Part shown: piece by piece, positions 1 to 5,726 of the stretch
Layout of the letters: each line of letters opens with the position of its first letter
Numbering within the stretch: the first letter of the stretch is position 1
Source: SAR86 cluster bacterium
Lineage (GTDB): Bacteria > Pseudomonadota > Gammaproteobacteria > Pseudomonadales > Azotimanducaceae
DNA length: 8,873 nt
Assembly: GCA_013204195.1 (NCBI GenBank)
Contig: JABMOJ010000444.1
Coordinates: 1-8,873, forward strand
Direction of reading: 5' to 3'
Notes under the pieces: generated by a model
Databases searched by the model: none
What the model was told of the DNA's origin: nothing
What the model saw: only the letters and a program-made list of their open reading frames with translations
Made by a program: the position numbers and the translations under genes

Positions 1-437
1 ATACGGTAGTCACCTATGACGATATTGAAACTCTCGACAACAACCTACCCAGCGTATTCGTCGACATGGCTGGCAACCGTCAGGTGCTGACAAACATTCA
101 TGAACATTTTCAGGATAACCTGAAATACAGTTGTGGGGTCGGTATCACCCATTGGGAATCTCGAGATGGCGCTGCCCTCGGTACCCTGCCAGGACCTAAG
201 CCGGCCATGTTCTTTGCGCCCAGCCAGATTCAAAAGCGCTACAAAGAGTGGGGCCCAGAAAAGTTTCAAGCGGAACTTGGCACAGCCTGGGACAGTTTTC
301 TGACCGTCGTTGATCGCTGGATCACGATCGAGGAACGCAGCGGCGAATCCGGGTTGCTAGCCACCTACGCAGAAGTTCTTGACGGCGCAGCACCGAACAA
401 GGCGTTCGTTATTTCACTGTCAATCGACAGTCTATAG
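1..437 (+). CDS. DUF2855 family protein, C-terminal part (5' end outside window)
   Basis: The frame is open from the first bases of the window to a TAG at 435-437, so this is the last ~144 residues of a longer protein. An ATG at 66 is not the real start: the upstream codons continue the same family pattern (TVVTYDDIETL..., then SVFVDMAGN). Visible segments are VFVDMAGN, HEHFQDNLKYSCGVGITHW, a PGPKPAMFFAPSQ stretch and a KEWGPEKF stretch, which I recognise as the C-terminal pattern of the uncharacterised DUF2855 family (full members are about 350-370 residues). Proteins of this family resemble MDR-type reductases distantly, but no reaction is established and I assign none. It converges on the Nudix gene, with 70 bases between the two stop codons. 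Confidence 0.8.
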   Translation, partial: TVVTYDDIETLDNNLPSVFVDMAGNRQVLTNIHEHFQDNLKYSCGVGITHWESRDGAALGTLPGPKPAMFFAPSQIQKRYKEWGPEKFQAELGTAWDSFLTVVDRWITIEERSGESGLLATYAEVLDGAAPNKAFVISLSIDSL

Positions 438-453
438 ATAGCGGTATTTCGAT

Positions 454-506
454 CCAGTGACCCAAAGATTTAGGTCACTGGTTGGCGAGCGCTTGTCGAG
501 CTTGCC
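454..506. terminator. Tandem hairpins between convergent genes, probable bidirectional terminator
   Basis: Hairpin A has perfect 9-base arms, CCAGTGACC at 454-462 and GGTCACTGG at 473-481, around a 10-base loop. Hairpin B has 7-base arms, GGCGAGC at 484-490 and GCTTGCC at 500-506, with one G-T wobble and a 9-base loop. They fill almost the whole gap between the stop of the DUF2855 gene (437) and the stop of the oppositely directed Nudix gene (508), the expected place for transcription to end from both sides. Neither hairpin is followed by a convincing T-run on either strand, so classical intrinsic termination is not proved. They may instead act as 3'-end stabilisers. Confidence 0.5.
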
Positions 507-507
507 C

Positions 508-1212
508 TTAGTAAATTTCCGCCGTGTTTTCAAATACAAAACCACTTTCAGCCAACACCAGCCGATGACGCTCGCCCTCGACGTCAGCATCGGACGGTTC
601 GTACCCCGCGTCGCCCTGCCAGAGCGCCACCCTTACACCTTGCCCATCTTTGACGACTCGAGTCTGGTAGACCTTGTGCGGCTGTGAGTCAAAATGCGCG
701 ATAATCTCTTGGCCAGAACCATGTAGGGCAAGCTGATATAGCGTAATCCAAGTCGGTGGCGCAAGATCGATCTCACCCGCTTTGTGTTTCGCCAATGCAT
801 CAGCAGGGTTGATCCATAGGTGGTCGAGTATCTCTCCGCCATCAATCTGTATGGGCTCATCAATCAGGGTACGGGTTGCGAAAAACCAGGTCGCGAAGCG
901 TTTCGGCGTCGTCGCCGGCGGCGTCCAGTGCGCAAACAATACAAAGTCATCGGCGGCCGCGGTCAGCCCAGCTTCTTCCATGGTCTCCCTAGCGGCGGCG
1001 TTTCGAGCAGCGATATCAACATCGCCATCGGCCGGATAATCCTCCGGGTCAATGCGCCCACCAGGAAAAACCCACATGCCGCCAAAGGCGATCTTTGAGT
1101 TTTTCCGCAACATCAGCACCTCAACCCCGGCCGCTGCCCCAAAGTCTTTGAGAATGACCACGGTTGCGGCAGGGATCGGTGGTGCCAGGCTGTCTTCACT
1201 GACCGGTTTCAA
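508..1212 (-). CDS. Nudix hydrolase, NUDT19-like long-insert type
   Basis: Nudix enzymes cleave nucleoside diphosphates linked to another moiety; NUDT19-like members act on CoA derivatives in known cases. The core begins with PAATVVILKD (residues 14-23 from the TTG start), followed by FPGGRIDPED (49-58) and the catalytic helix RETMEEAGL (75-83), which fits the REUxEExGU half of the Nudix box. The GG and RE halves lie farther apart than in the standard 23-residue box, a feature of the NUDT19 group. Exact substrate cannot be read. The start given is a TTG at 1212, but it lacks a well-placed ribosome binding site; an in-frame ATT at 1260 has an ideal one and would add 16 residues. The gene lies 77 bases behind the AhpD-like gene (29 if ATT is used) and is probably cotranscribed with it. 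Confidence 0.85.
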   Translation of the reverse strand: MKPVSEDSLAPPIPAATVVILKDFGAAAGVEVLMLRKNSKIAFGGMWVFPGGRIDPEDYPADGDVDIAARNAAARETMEEAGLTAAADDFVLFAHWTPPATTPKRFATWFFATRTLIDEPIQIDGGEILDHLWINPADALAKHKAGEIDLAPPTWITLYQLALHGSGQEIIAHFDSQPHKVYQTRVVKDGQGVRVALWQGDAGYEPSDADVEGERHRLVLAESGFVFENTAEIY

Positions 1213-1267
1213 ATCACCGTAAATATCGTTGCGATGGGTTTTATCCGTTGGCTCGTTAATGGTTATG

Positions 1268-1272
1268 CTCCT
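1268..1272 (-). promoter_or_regulatory. Ribosome binding site AGGAG pointing to an ATT start
   Basis: On the minus strand AGGAG (1272-1268) is followed by 7 bases and then ATT at 1260-1258, in frame with the Nudix gene 16 codons upstream of the TTG at 1212. There is no ATG, GTG or TTG in that interval. The TTG itself has only GGTGA two bases ahead of it, too close to serve as a normal ribosome binding site. ATT is a rare but real bacterial start (infC of E. coli uses it). Confidence 0.5.
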
Positions 1273-1289
1273 GCTTTACAGTTGATGTG

Positions 1290-1904
1290 TTAGTTAGCTG
1301 GACCGGCAATGTCCCGTCCCAGCCCATAAAATTCGACGTTGGGTTGCATGGAAGTGGCATTGGCTATTCGGTTGCTCAAACCGAAAAAGGCAGTGATCGC
1401 ACAAATATCCCAAATATCGTCGTCATCGAAACCATGAACCTGCAATTGCTGGAAGTCAGCCTCGGTCACGGCGGCGGCATCCTGGCTAACCTTCATCGCC
1501 AGATCCAGCATGGCCATCTGCCGGGGCGTAATATTGGCCTTGCGGTAGTTGACGGCGACCTGATCGGCAAGCAACGCATCCTTGGCACGAATTCGCAGGA
1601 TCGCGCCATGAGCAACCACACAGTAAAGACATTGGTTGGCACTCGAGGTCGCGACAACAATCATCTCGCGCTCGGCTTTGGTTAGGCCACCTTGCTTGTC
1701 CATCAGCGCATCATGGTAGGCGAAGAACGCCCTAAATTCGGCCGGCCGCCGAGCATAGGCTAAAAACACATTCGGTATAAATCCCGATTTCTCCTGCACC
1801 GAGAGAATCCGCAGTTTGATATCCTCGGGTAGGTCGTTCAGATCTGGCAAGGGGAAGCGCGGATTCACTGGCCCCATGCCTAATGTAGAATTCGTCGATG
1901 CCAT
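1290..1904 (-). CDS. AhpD-like peroxidase-related protein (carboxymuconolactone decarboxylase fold)
   Basis: A 204-residue protein read from ATG 1904. It carries the AhpD core: KAEREMIVVATSSANQ leads into C92-L-Y-C95 and H99 (CLYCVVAHG), the CxxC plus histidine proton-relay site of AhpD-type alkylhydroperoxidases. The sequence around it (FIPNVFLAYARRP before, DDDDIWDICAITAFFGLSNRIAN after) matches the peroxidase-related branch of the family, which is longer than a single AhpD core domain. A thiol-dependent peroxide or alkylperoxide reduction is likely, but physiological substrate and reductant are unknown. No signal peptide is seen, so it should be cytoplasmic. A GTG at 1949 would add 15 hydrophobic residues unlike the family and was not chosen. 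Neither start has a strong ribosome binding site. The Nudix gene follows on the same strand, and the amidohydrolase gene is divergent. Confidence 0.85.
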   Translation of the reverse strand: MASTNSTLGMGPVNPRFPLPDLNDLPEDIKLRILSVQEKSGFIPNVFLAYARRPAEFRAFFAYHDALMDKQGGLTKAEREMIVVATSSANQCLYCVVAHGAILRIRAKDALLADQVAVNYRKANITPRQMAMLDLAMKVSQDAAAVTEADFQQLQVHGFDDDDIWDICAITAFFGLSNRIANATSMQPNVEFYGLGRDIAGPAN

Positions 1905-2054
1905 GGCGGTAACCCGTAAGATGTGAGCCACCCAACATACCAAAAACACCGAACGAGTAACAACTTGAACGCGCAGTTTAAATGCCTTGCTGGACAGGCT
2001 CGACCATTAAACGTTACATTTGCGCCTACTGTAAATCCAACCTGGAGACTCACC
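1905..2054. promoter_or_regulatory. Divergent control region between AhpD-like and amidohydrolase genes
   Basis: These 150 bases separate two genes read outward, so they should hold both promoters. I see no convincing sigma-70 promoter. A weak pair for the rightward gene is TTAAAC (2007-2012) and TGTAAA (2030-2035), 17 bases apart, matching consensus at 3 and 4 of 6 positions. The region also holds an inverted repeat at 2014-2034 (listed separately). The ribosome binding site for the rightward gene is GGAG at 2044-2047, 7 bases before ATG 2055. Confidence 0.4.
2014..2034. promoter_or_regulatory. Inverted repeat TTACA-N11-TGTAA, possible operator
   Basis: Perfect 5-base arms TTACA (2014-2018) and TGTAA (2030-2034) are separated by 11 bases. 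The centres of the arms are 16 bases apart, roughly one and a half helical turns. The site overlaps the weak -10 candidate of the amidohydrolase operon and lies in the divergent control region, a plausible place for a repressor. Short arms make chance occurrence quite possible. Confidence 0.25.
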
Positions 2055-3236
2055 ATGACCTACGCACCGGACCATCGGCCTTACTATGACGCCGACAGCC
2101 ATATCATGGAGCTTCCCAACTTCCTCAAAGACTACGCTGACCCCGCGATCCGCGACGAAATTCCCCAGGTCAGTTACAGCGCCTCATTGGTCTCTGACGA
2201 AGAAGTCGCTGTTATCATGGCCCAAGGCGGACAACACAGCACGGAACACAAGGCCAGCATGGTCGCTTTAGGCGACAAGTTAATCGAAAGCTCCAAAGAG
2301 ATTCAGGCGTTGGGTGCCTTCAACGGCGACGACCGCAAGGTCGCGATGGATATGTTGGGTTTTAAAAAGCAGTTGGTATTCGCCACCCACAGCGTCGCCT
2401 TTCCATTTCACCCCAGCTCAAAAAAACCGCCACATCTACGGTATGGCGCAACCCGGGCACATAATCGCCATATGGTGGATTTTTGTCAGGCAGATGATCG
2501 CTTATTGGGTGTGGGCATTGTGCCGTTGGACAGTCCGGAGCATGCCCTGACCGAATTGAAGTTCGCCATTGACTCTGGTCTGAAGGCGATCTGGGTACCT
2601 CATCGCGCGCCCATTGATATGTCGCCCGGCCACGTTGACCTCGAGCCTTTTTGGGCCCTGCTGGCAGAATCCGGCACGCCATTTGTGTTGCACGTGGGTG
2701 GCTCACCGCTGCAAGCGTTGAAATCCTGGAGCAACAACGGTCGCGCAGCAGTCAAGGACTGGATGGGCGGCGGCGAGAATGTTCGAACCAAAGATGCCGC
2801 TGTGATGCATCAACCGCCGGAAACCTTTATCAGCATGCTGTTACTTGATGGCGTCTTCGACCGTCACCCCAAGCTTCGCGGTGCTGCCGTGGAACTGGGC
2901 GCTGGCTGGGTGCCAGAACTGGTTAAACGACTGGATTGGGTCGCGAAAATTTACGGTCGCGTCGACACTTCCGTACAATTTGATCGGCCGCCTTCCCAGC
3001 AGCTCAGCGAGCAGATGGGTTTTACGCCGTTCCCCCACGAGGACGTCGCCAATCTTATCGAGCAGTCGAATCCGGATCTGTATCTCTTCTCCAGCGATTA
3101 TCCTCACGTCGAGGGCGGGCGGAATCCCATCAAGAAATTCGAAGACTCCCTCGCTAGCGAGACCGACGCCATCAAGGAAAAGTTCTTCAGTGAAAACTTC
3201 CTGCGCTTGTGGCCTGAGGCCCGAGTCAACGGTTAA
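2055..3236 (+). CDS. Amidohydrolase-2 family metal-dependent hydrolase (COG2159 type)
   Basis: A 393-residue TIM-barrel protein of the amidohydrolase-2 family, whose known members are metal-dependent decarboxylases and hydrolases of carboxylated or ring compounds. Visible family features: N-terminal YDADSHIME with D12/D14/H16 as first-strand metal-site residues, AHNRHMVDFCQADDRLLG around 135-152, VLHVGG with H213, HPKLRGAAVELGAGWVP (271-287), and SSDYPHVEGG with D348 and H351 near the C-terminus. The residue at position 14 replaces the first histidine of the usual HxH pair, as is common in this family. The substrate cannot be told. ATG 2055 is chosen because GGAG sits 7 bases upstream and the family pattern begins there; the frame is open back to 1923, but that stretch looks non-coding. 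The secreted thioredoxin-like gene starts 26 bases after its stop, so the two are probably one transcript. Confidence 0.85.
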   Translation: MTYAPDHRPYYDADSHIMELPNFLKDYADPAIRDEIPQVSYSASLVSDEEVAVIMAQGGQHSTEHKASMVALGDKLIESSKEIQALGAFNGDDRKVAMDMLGFKKQLVFATHSVAFPFHPSSKKPPHLRYGATRAHNRHMVDFCQADDRLLGVGIVPLDSPEHALTELKFAIDSGLKAIWVPHRAPIDMSPGHVDLEPFWALLAESGTPFVLHVGGSPLQALKSWSNNGRAAVKDWMGGGENVRTKDAAVMHQPPETFISMLLLDGVFDRHPKLRGAAVELGAGWVPELVKRLDWVAKIYGRVDTSVQFDRPPSQQLSEQMGFTPFPHEDVANLIEQSNPDLYLFSSDYPHVEGGRNPIKKFEDSLASETDAIKEKFFSENFLRLWPEARVNG

Positions 3237-3262
3237 ACCAACCGCCTTAATCAGGACCTGCC

Positions 3263-4897
3263 ATGCGCAAGTTAAGCCTTGGAATGATCGTCAGTTTACT
3301 ACTGTTGTGCCTGGCAGCCTGGCAGCCTGCAATTGACTCAGACGCTCTGGCGCCATTGCCCAAGGCTGCCATTGAACAGCCAGATAACACAGCTCAACCG
3401 GCTGAAAACAGCATCGAGGGTCACGGGATTGCCTGGTTTGAAGGCTCCGTGGCCGAGGCTTTTAGCCTCGCCGCTACCACCAACAAACCCATTTTCATGT
3501 ACTGGGGCGCGGTGTGGTGTCCGCCCTGCCAGGAAATCAAACATACGGTCTTCAAGAGCCCGGAATTTATCGCCCAAACAAAACTGTTTATTCCTATCTA
3601 CCTGGACGGTGACACCGAACGCGCCCAGTCTGTGGGCGAAGAATTTGGCGTCAAGGGCTACCCTACTATGATTATCTTCAGCCCCCAGGGGGAGGAAGTG
3701 ACGCGCATTCCTGGCGGAATAGACATCTCCCGTTATAACTCAATCCTGCTCTCCAGCCTCGACACGCTGCGCCCCACACGCATGCTGGTCCAACTCGCGC
3801 TGAACTCACCAGATCTACTGCTCGCCACCGACTTTCGACAACTCGCTTATTATTCCTGGGGCCAGGACTTTGAAGCACTGCCCGCCGGCACCGACCCCAT
3901 CATGTTCAAGCAACTCGCTGAGCAAGTATCAATCCAGGATCCAGAAGCCAGTGCGCGGCTGTACCTGCAATATTTGGTGATGCTCGCTGCCGAGCAAGAT
4001 GAGGCCGAGACCGGTCAAAAAGCTGATGCCGCGCCGCTCTTCCGCATTTTGGCGACACCGGAACTGATCATCGGTACGTGGGACTACCTGGCCTATTACG
4101 CTACCAATATTACCCGCGTGCTGGATCTTGACGCACTGGCACTGGCTAGCCTACAGAATCAGTGGCAGCAGGCGATGCTCGATCTGCGCCACAATACGCG
4201 CCTATCAACCGCCGAGCAATTGGGCGGCTGGTTCCCGTATCTGGCATTTTACTTCGCCGGCGATGAGGCGTCGGCGACACTTCCCGCGGCGCAGGTCGCG
4301 GCCATTCGACTGGACGCCGAGAAGGCCAACCAAATGACTCGCAACGCCTATGCTCGACAAAGCGTCGTCAATCAGATCAGCTATCTGCTCGAAACCGCCG
4401 GACTCAAAGACGAAGCCAAACAGTTGCTGCTGGCGGAGTTGGAAAAATCGGCAGCACCCTATTACTTTATGAGTAATCTCGCAGCCCTGGCGGAAGCCGC
4501 CGGCAGCATTGACGAATCCCTGGAATGGCGGCTCAAGGCTTATCAGGCGAGCACGGGGCAAGCCACGCGCTTGCAGTGGGGAGTCAGCTATGTGCGCAGC
4601 CTGATCCGCCTCGCACCCCAAAGGCAAGATGAAGTCAGTCAGACAGCGCTGGCGCTAATAAACGAATTGACCCCACACCAGGATGCTGACGGCAGCATTC
4701 ACGACATCTTTGCGGGACGTAATTTTCGGATTCTGCGACGCCTCAACACGGATCTGCACGACTGGCAAATAGCTGCAGATGCGGACCTACTTGGAAACTT
4801 TGACGCCCGCTTACGCAGTCTTTGTAGCCAGCAAAGCAAGGGCTCGACGCAGAGGAGCAATTGCCAGTCTTTGCTCGCCAGTGACCGGCCACAGTAG
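3263..4897 (+). CDS. Secreted thioredoxin-fold protein with WCPPC site and long helical C-terminal half
   Basis: A 544-residue protein. Residues 1-20 form an N-terminal signal or anchor (MRKLS, then a leucine-rich core), placing the rest in the periplasm. The core LLLLC has leucine before the cysteine and is not a good lipobox. A low-complexity linker (about 24-52) precedes a thioredoxin domain (about 55-167) with WGAVWCPPC (C86, C89) and the cis-proline loop GYPTMIIF (P134), similar to thioredoxin-7/DsbD C-terminal-domain proteins. Residues 170-544 are helical with TPR-like character (for example AKQLLLAELEKS, AALAEAAGSIDESLEWRLKAYQ) and probably bind a partner. Two further cysteines, C521 and C534, lie in the tail. 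Role: disulfide reduction or exchange in the envelope; partner unknown. Ribosome binding site AGGA at 3253-3256, 6 bases before ATG. It lies downstream of the amidohydrolase and upstream of the selenoperoxiredoxin. Confidence 0.8.
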   Translation: MRKLSLGMIVSLLLLCLAAWQPAIDSDALAPLPKAAIEQPDNTAQPAENSIEGHGIAWFEGSVAEAFSLAATTNKPIFMYWGAVWCPPCQEIKHTVFKSPEFIAQTKLFIPIYLDGDTERAQSVGEEFGVKGYPTMIIFSPQGEEVTRIPGGIDISRYNSILLSSLDTLRPTRMLVQLALNSPDLLLATDFRQLAYYSWGQDFEALPAGTDPIMFKQLAEQVSIQDPEASARLYLQYLVMLAAEQDEAETGQKADAAPLFRILATPELIIGTWDYLAYYATNITRVLDLDALALASLQNQWQQAMLDLRHNTRLSTAEQLGGWFPYLAFYFAGDEASATLPAAQVAAIRLDAEKANQMTRNAYARQSVVNQISYLLETAGLKDEAKQLLLAELEKSAAPYYFMSNLAALAEAAGSIDESLEWRLKAYQASTGQATRLQWGVSYVRSLIRLAPQRQDEVSQTALALINELTPHQDADGSIHDIFAGRNFRILRRLNTDLHDWQIAADADLLGNFDARLRSLCSQQSKGSTQRSNCQSLLASDRPQ

Positions 4898-4900
4898 TGC

Positions 4901-4968
4901 TAGGCAAGCCTACCTGCGCATAGGCGCATGACTAGATCTGCACAGCGTCCTAGCAGCCCATTAGTCAT
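4901..4968. repeat. Cluster of three inverted repeats in the gap before the selenoperoxiredoxin gene
   Basis: Starting 3 bases after the stop of the thioredoxin-like gene there are three consecutive inverted repeats: TAGGC/GCCTA (4901-4905, 4908-4912), TGCGC/GCGCA (4915-4919, 4924-4928, loop ATAG), and ATGACTA/TAGTCAT (4928-4934, 4962-4968). Inside the third pair are CTGC (4938-4941) and GCAG (4953-4956), so it could fold as one long imperfect hairpin. The second and third share base 4928 and cannot both form fully. No T-run follows, so this is not a plain intrinsic terminator. It could be an RNA processing or attenuation region, or a regulator site. Confidence 0.4.
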
Positions 4969-5043
4969 ACCCATCGACAACTCGGATGACTCAACGCAAT
5001 AGCGCGCAGTTAGACAGCAAGCCAGCAATTAGCAATCGCTCAC

Positions 5044-5049
5044 AAGGAG
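5044..5049 (+). promoter_or_regulatory. Strong ribosome binding site AAGGAG of the selenoperoxiredoxin gene
   Basis: AAGGAG lies 7 bases before ATG 5057, a near-ideal arrangement. It fixes the start at a codon followed by a good signal peptide and argues that the gene is actively translated and not a decaying remnant. Confidence 0.8.
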
Positions 5050-5056
5050 AACAACG

Positions 5057-5581
5057 ATGAGATTTTATCAAAGGCTACTCGCCGCCTGGCTTATCGCCGC
5101 GGCCTCAGCAAATGCGGCAGAATTACAGGTCGGCGATCCCGCACCGGACTTTCGTCTAGCGGGCAGCGATGGTCACTACTACTCGCTTACCGACTTCAGG
5201 GACAAGCAATTCGTCGTCATCGCGTTCTTTCCAAAGGCCTTTACCGGTGGCTGAACTCTCGAATGCAAGGCGCTGCGTGACAGTGACCAGGAAATACGCC
5301 AGTTTGATGTCGCCTACTTTATGGCGAGTGTTGACAGCCTTGAGGACAATAAAGCCTTTGCTGAAAAGAATGGCGCCAGCTTCCCAATCTTGTCTGACGC
5401 TGACAAGCAGATGAGCCAAGCCTTTGGGGCCCTGTCTCCCGGCGGCCTGGCCCGGCGCTGGACCTTCTATATCGATCGCCAAGGCATCGTCCAAAAAATT
5501 GACAAGGCCGTCAGCCCTCGGACTGCCGGCGCAGAACTGGTCAAGAACCTACAGGCGCTGAAGGCGCCAAGGCGCCCTTGA
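5057..5581 (+). CDS. Periplasmic selenocysteine-containing peroxiredoxin (UGA at codon 66 read as Sec)
   Basis: A 174-residue AhpC/TSA-family peroxiredoxin when the in-frame TGA at 5252-5254 is read through. Peroxiredoxins reduce hydrogen peroxide and organic peroxides through a peroxidatic cysteine in PxxxTxxC. Here the motif is P59-KAF-T63-GG-U66, so the UGA sits exactly on the catalytic residue; TLECKALRD follows, as in Cys homologues. Other features: signal peptide 1-20 (core LLAAWLIAAA, cleavage after ANA20), VGDPAPDFRL (25-34), SFPILSDADKQ (108-118), and RRWTFYIDRQG with R133/R134 as catalytic-arginine candidates. Both halves stay in frame with family sequence to a TGA at 5579-5581. The only cysteine is C70, giving U-x3-C instead of the C-x4-C of PrxQ. 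A SECIS-like hairpin follows the UGA. The alternative, a nonsense mutation or base error, would have to hit precisely this codon. Conventional callers would stop at 5254 or restart at ATG 5321. Confidence 0.85.
5252..5254 (+). other. Recoded UGA codon, predicted selenocysteine 66
   Basis: The TGA replaces the peroxidatic Cys codon (TGC or TGT in Cys homologues) between FTGG and TLEC. TGA ends other genes in the window normally (for example 6732-6734 and 7939-7941), and tryptophan is encoded by TGG throughout, so a general code change is unlikely. Confidence 0.85.
5269..5288 (+). promoter_or_regulatory. Bacterial SECIS-like hairpin just after the UGA
   Basis: 5' arm GGCGCUG (5269-5275), loop CGUGA (5276-5280), 3' arm CAGUGACC (5281-5288). 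Pairs are G5269-C5288, G5270-C5287, bulged A5286, C5271-G5285, G5272-U5284, C5273-G5283, U5274-A5282 and G5275-C5281: seven pairs with one bulge. The loop has G at its second position, with U next to it. That G lies 22 bases after the UGA, inside the spacing usual for bacterial SECIS elements, which lie in the coding region immediately downstream and bind SelB. It overlaps codons 71-78, so protein conservation also constrains these bases. Confidence 0.65.
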
Positions 5582-5726
5582 TACCGGCTTCGCTAAGGGC
5601 TTGAGCAATAACCCCGGCGTTCAAACCCAGGCTTGACCGACGGACGGATTATGTTATGCCATACCAGCTCACTCTATCTTCAGGGGTGACAACATTAAGT
5701 CGCACTCACATGCACGAGAGGCCAAC
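5582..5726 (+). promoter_or_regulatory. Gap with candidate promoter for the quinone-oxidoreductase gene
   Basis: This 145-base gap suggests that the MDR gene has its own promoter. The best candidate is TTGACC (5633-5638, 5 of 6 matches to the -35 consensus), 16 bases before TATGCC (5655-5660, 3 of 6 matches to the -10). The weak -10 keeps confidence low. I see no clear T-tailed terminator for the peroxiredoxin gene here. Confidence 0.3.

Noticed and set aside
66..437. A full gene starting at ATG 66
   Set aside because: Family-like codons continue upstream to the window edge and no ribosome binding site precedes the ATG.
820..1098. Rightward reading frames inside the Nudix gene
   Set aside because: They are arginine- and serine-rich, lack ribosome binding sites and family motifs, and are antisense to a clear Nudix enzyme.
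1287..1685. Rightward reading frame inside the AhpD-like gene
   Set aside because: It is antisense to a recognised family protein with an intact CxxC site and has no similarity I recognise.
1923..2054. N-terminal extension of the amidohydrolase from ATG 1923
   Set aside because: The extension does not look like the family, overlaps the divergent promoter region, and ATG 2055 has a well-placed GGAG.
3305..3313. Lipobox making the thioredoxin-like protein a lipoprotein
   Set aside because: The residue before C16 is leucine, not glycine, alanine or serine, so lipid attachment is not supported.
5057..5254. A complete 65-residue secreted protein ending at TGA 5254, with a separate gene from ATG 5321
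   Set aside because: The frame is the same before and after the TGA, the catalytic motif is interrupted only at the cysteine position, and ATG 5321 lies inside a conserved strand with no ribosome binding site.
5561..5579. GC-rich hairpin (AAGGCGC, CAAG loop, GCGCC-CTT) as terminator of the peroxiredoxin gene
   Set aside because: It lies within the last codons and no T-run follows; it may affect RNA stability but cannot be called a terminator.
5057..5581. Peroxiredoxin pseudogene
   Set aside because: There is no frameshift or second stop, length is normal, the ribosome binding site and signal peptide are intact, and the only stop hits exactly the residue that selenocysteine replaces. An error or mutation remains possible but less likely.
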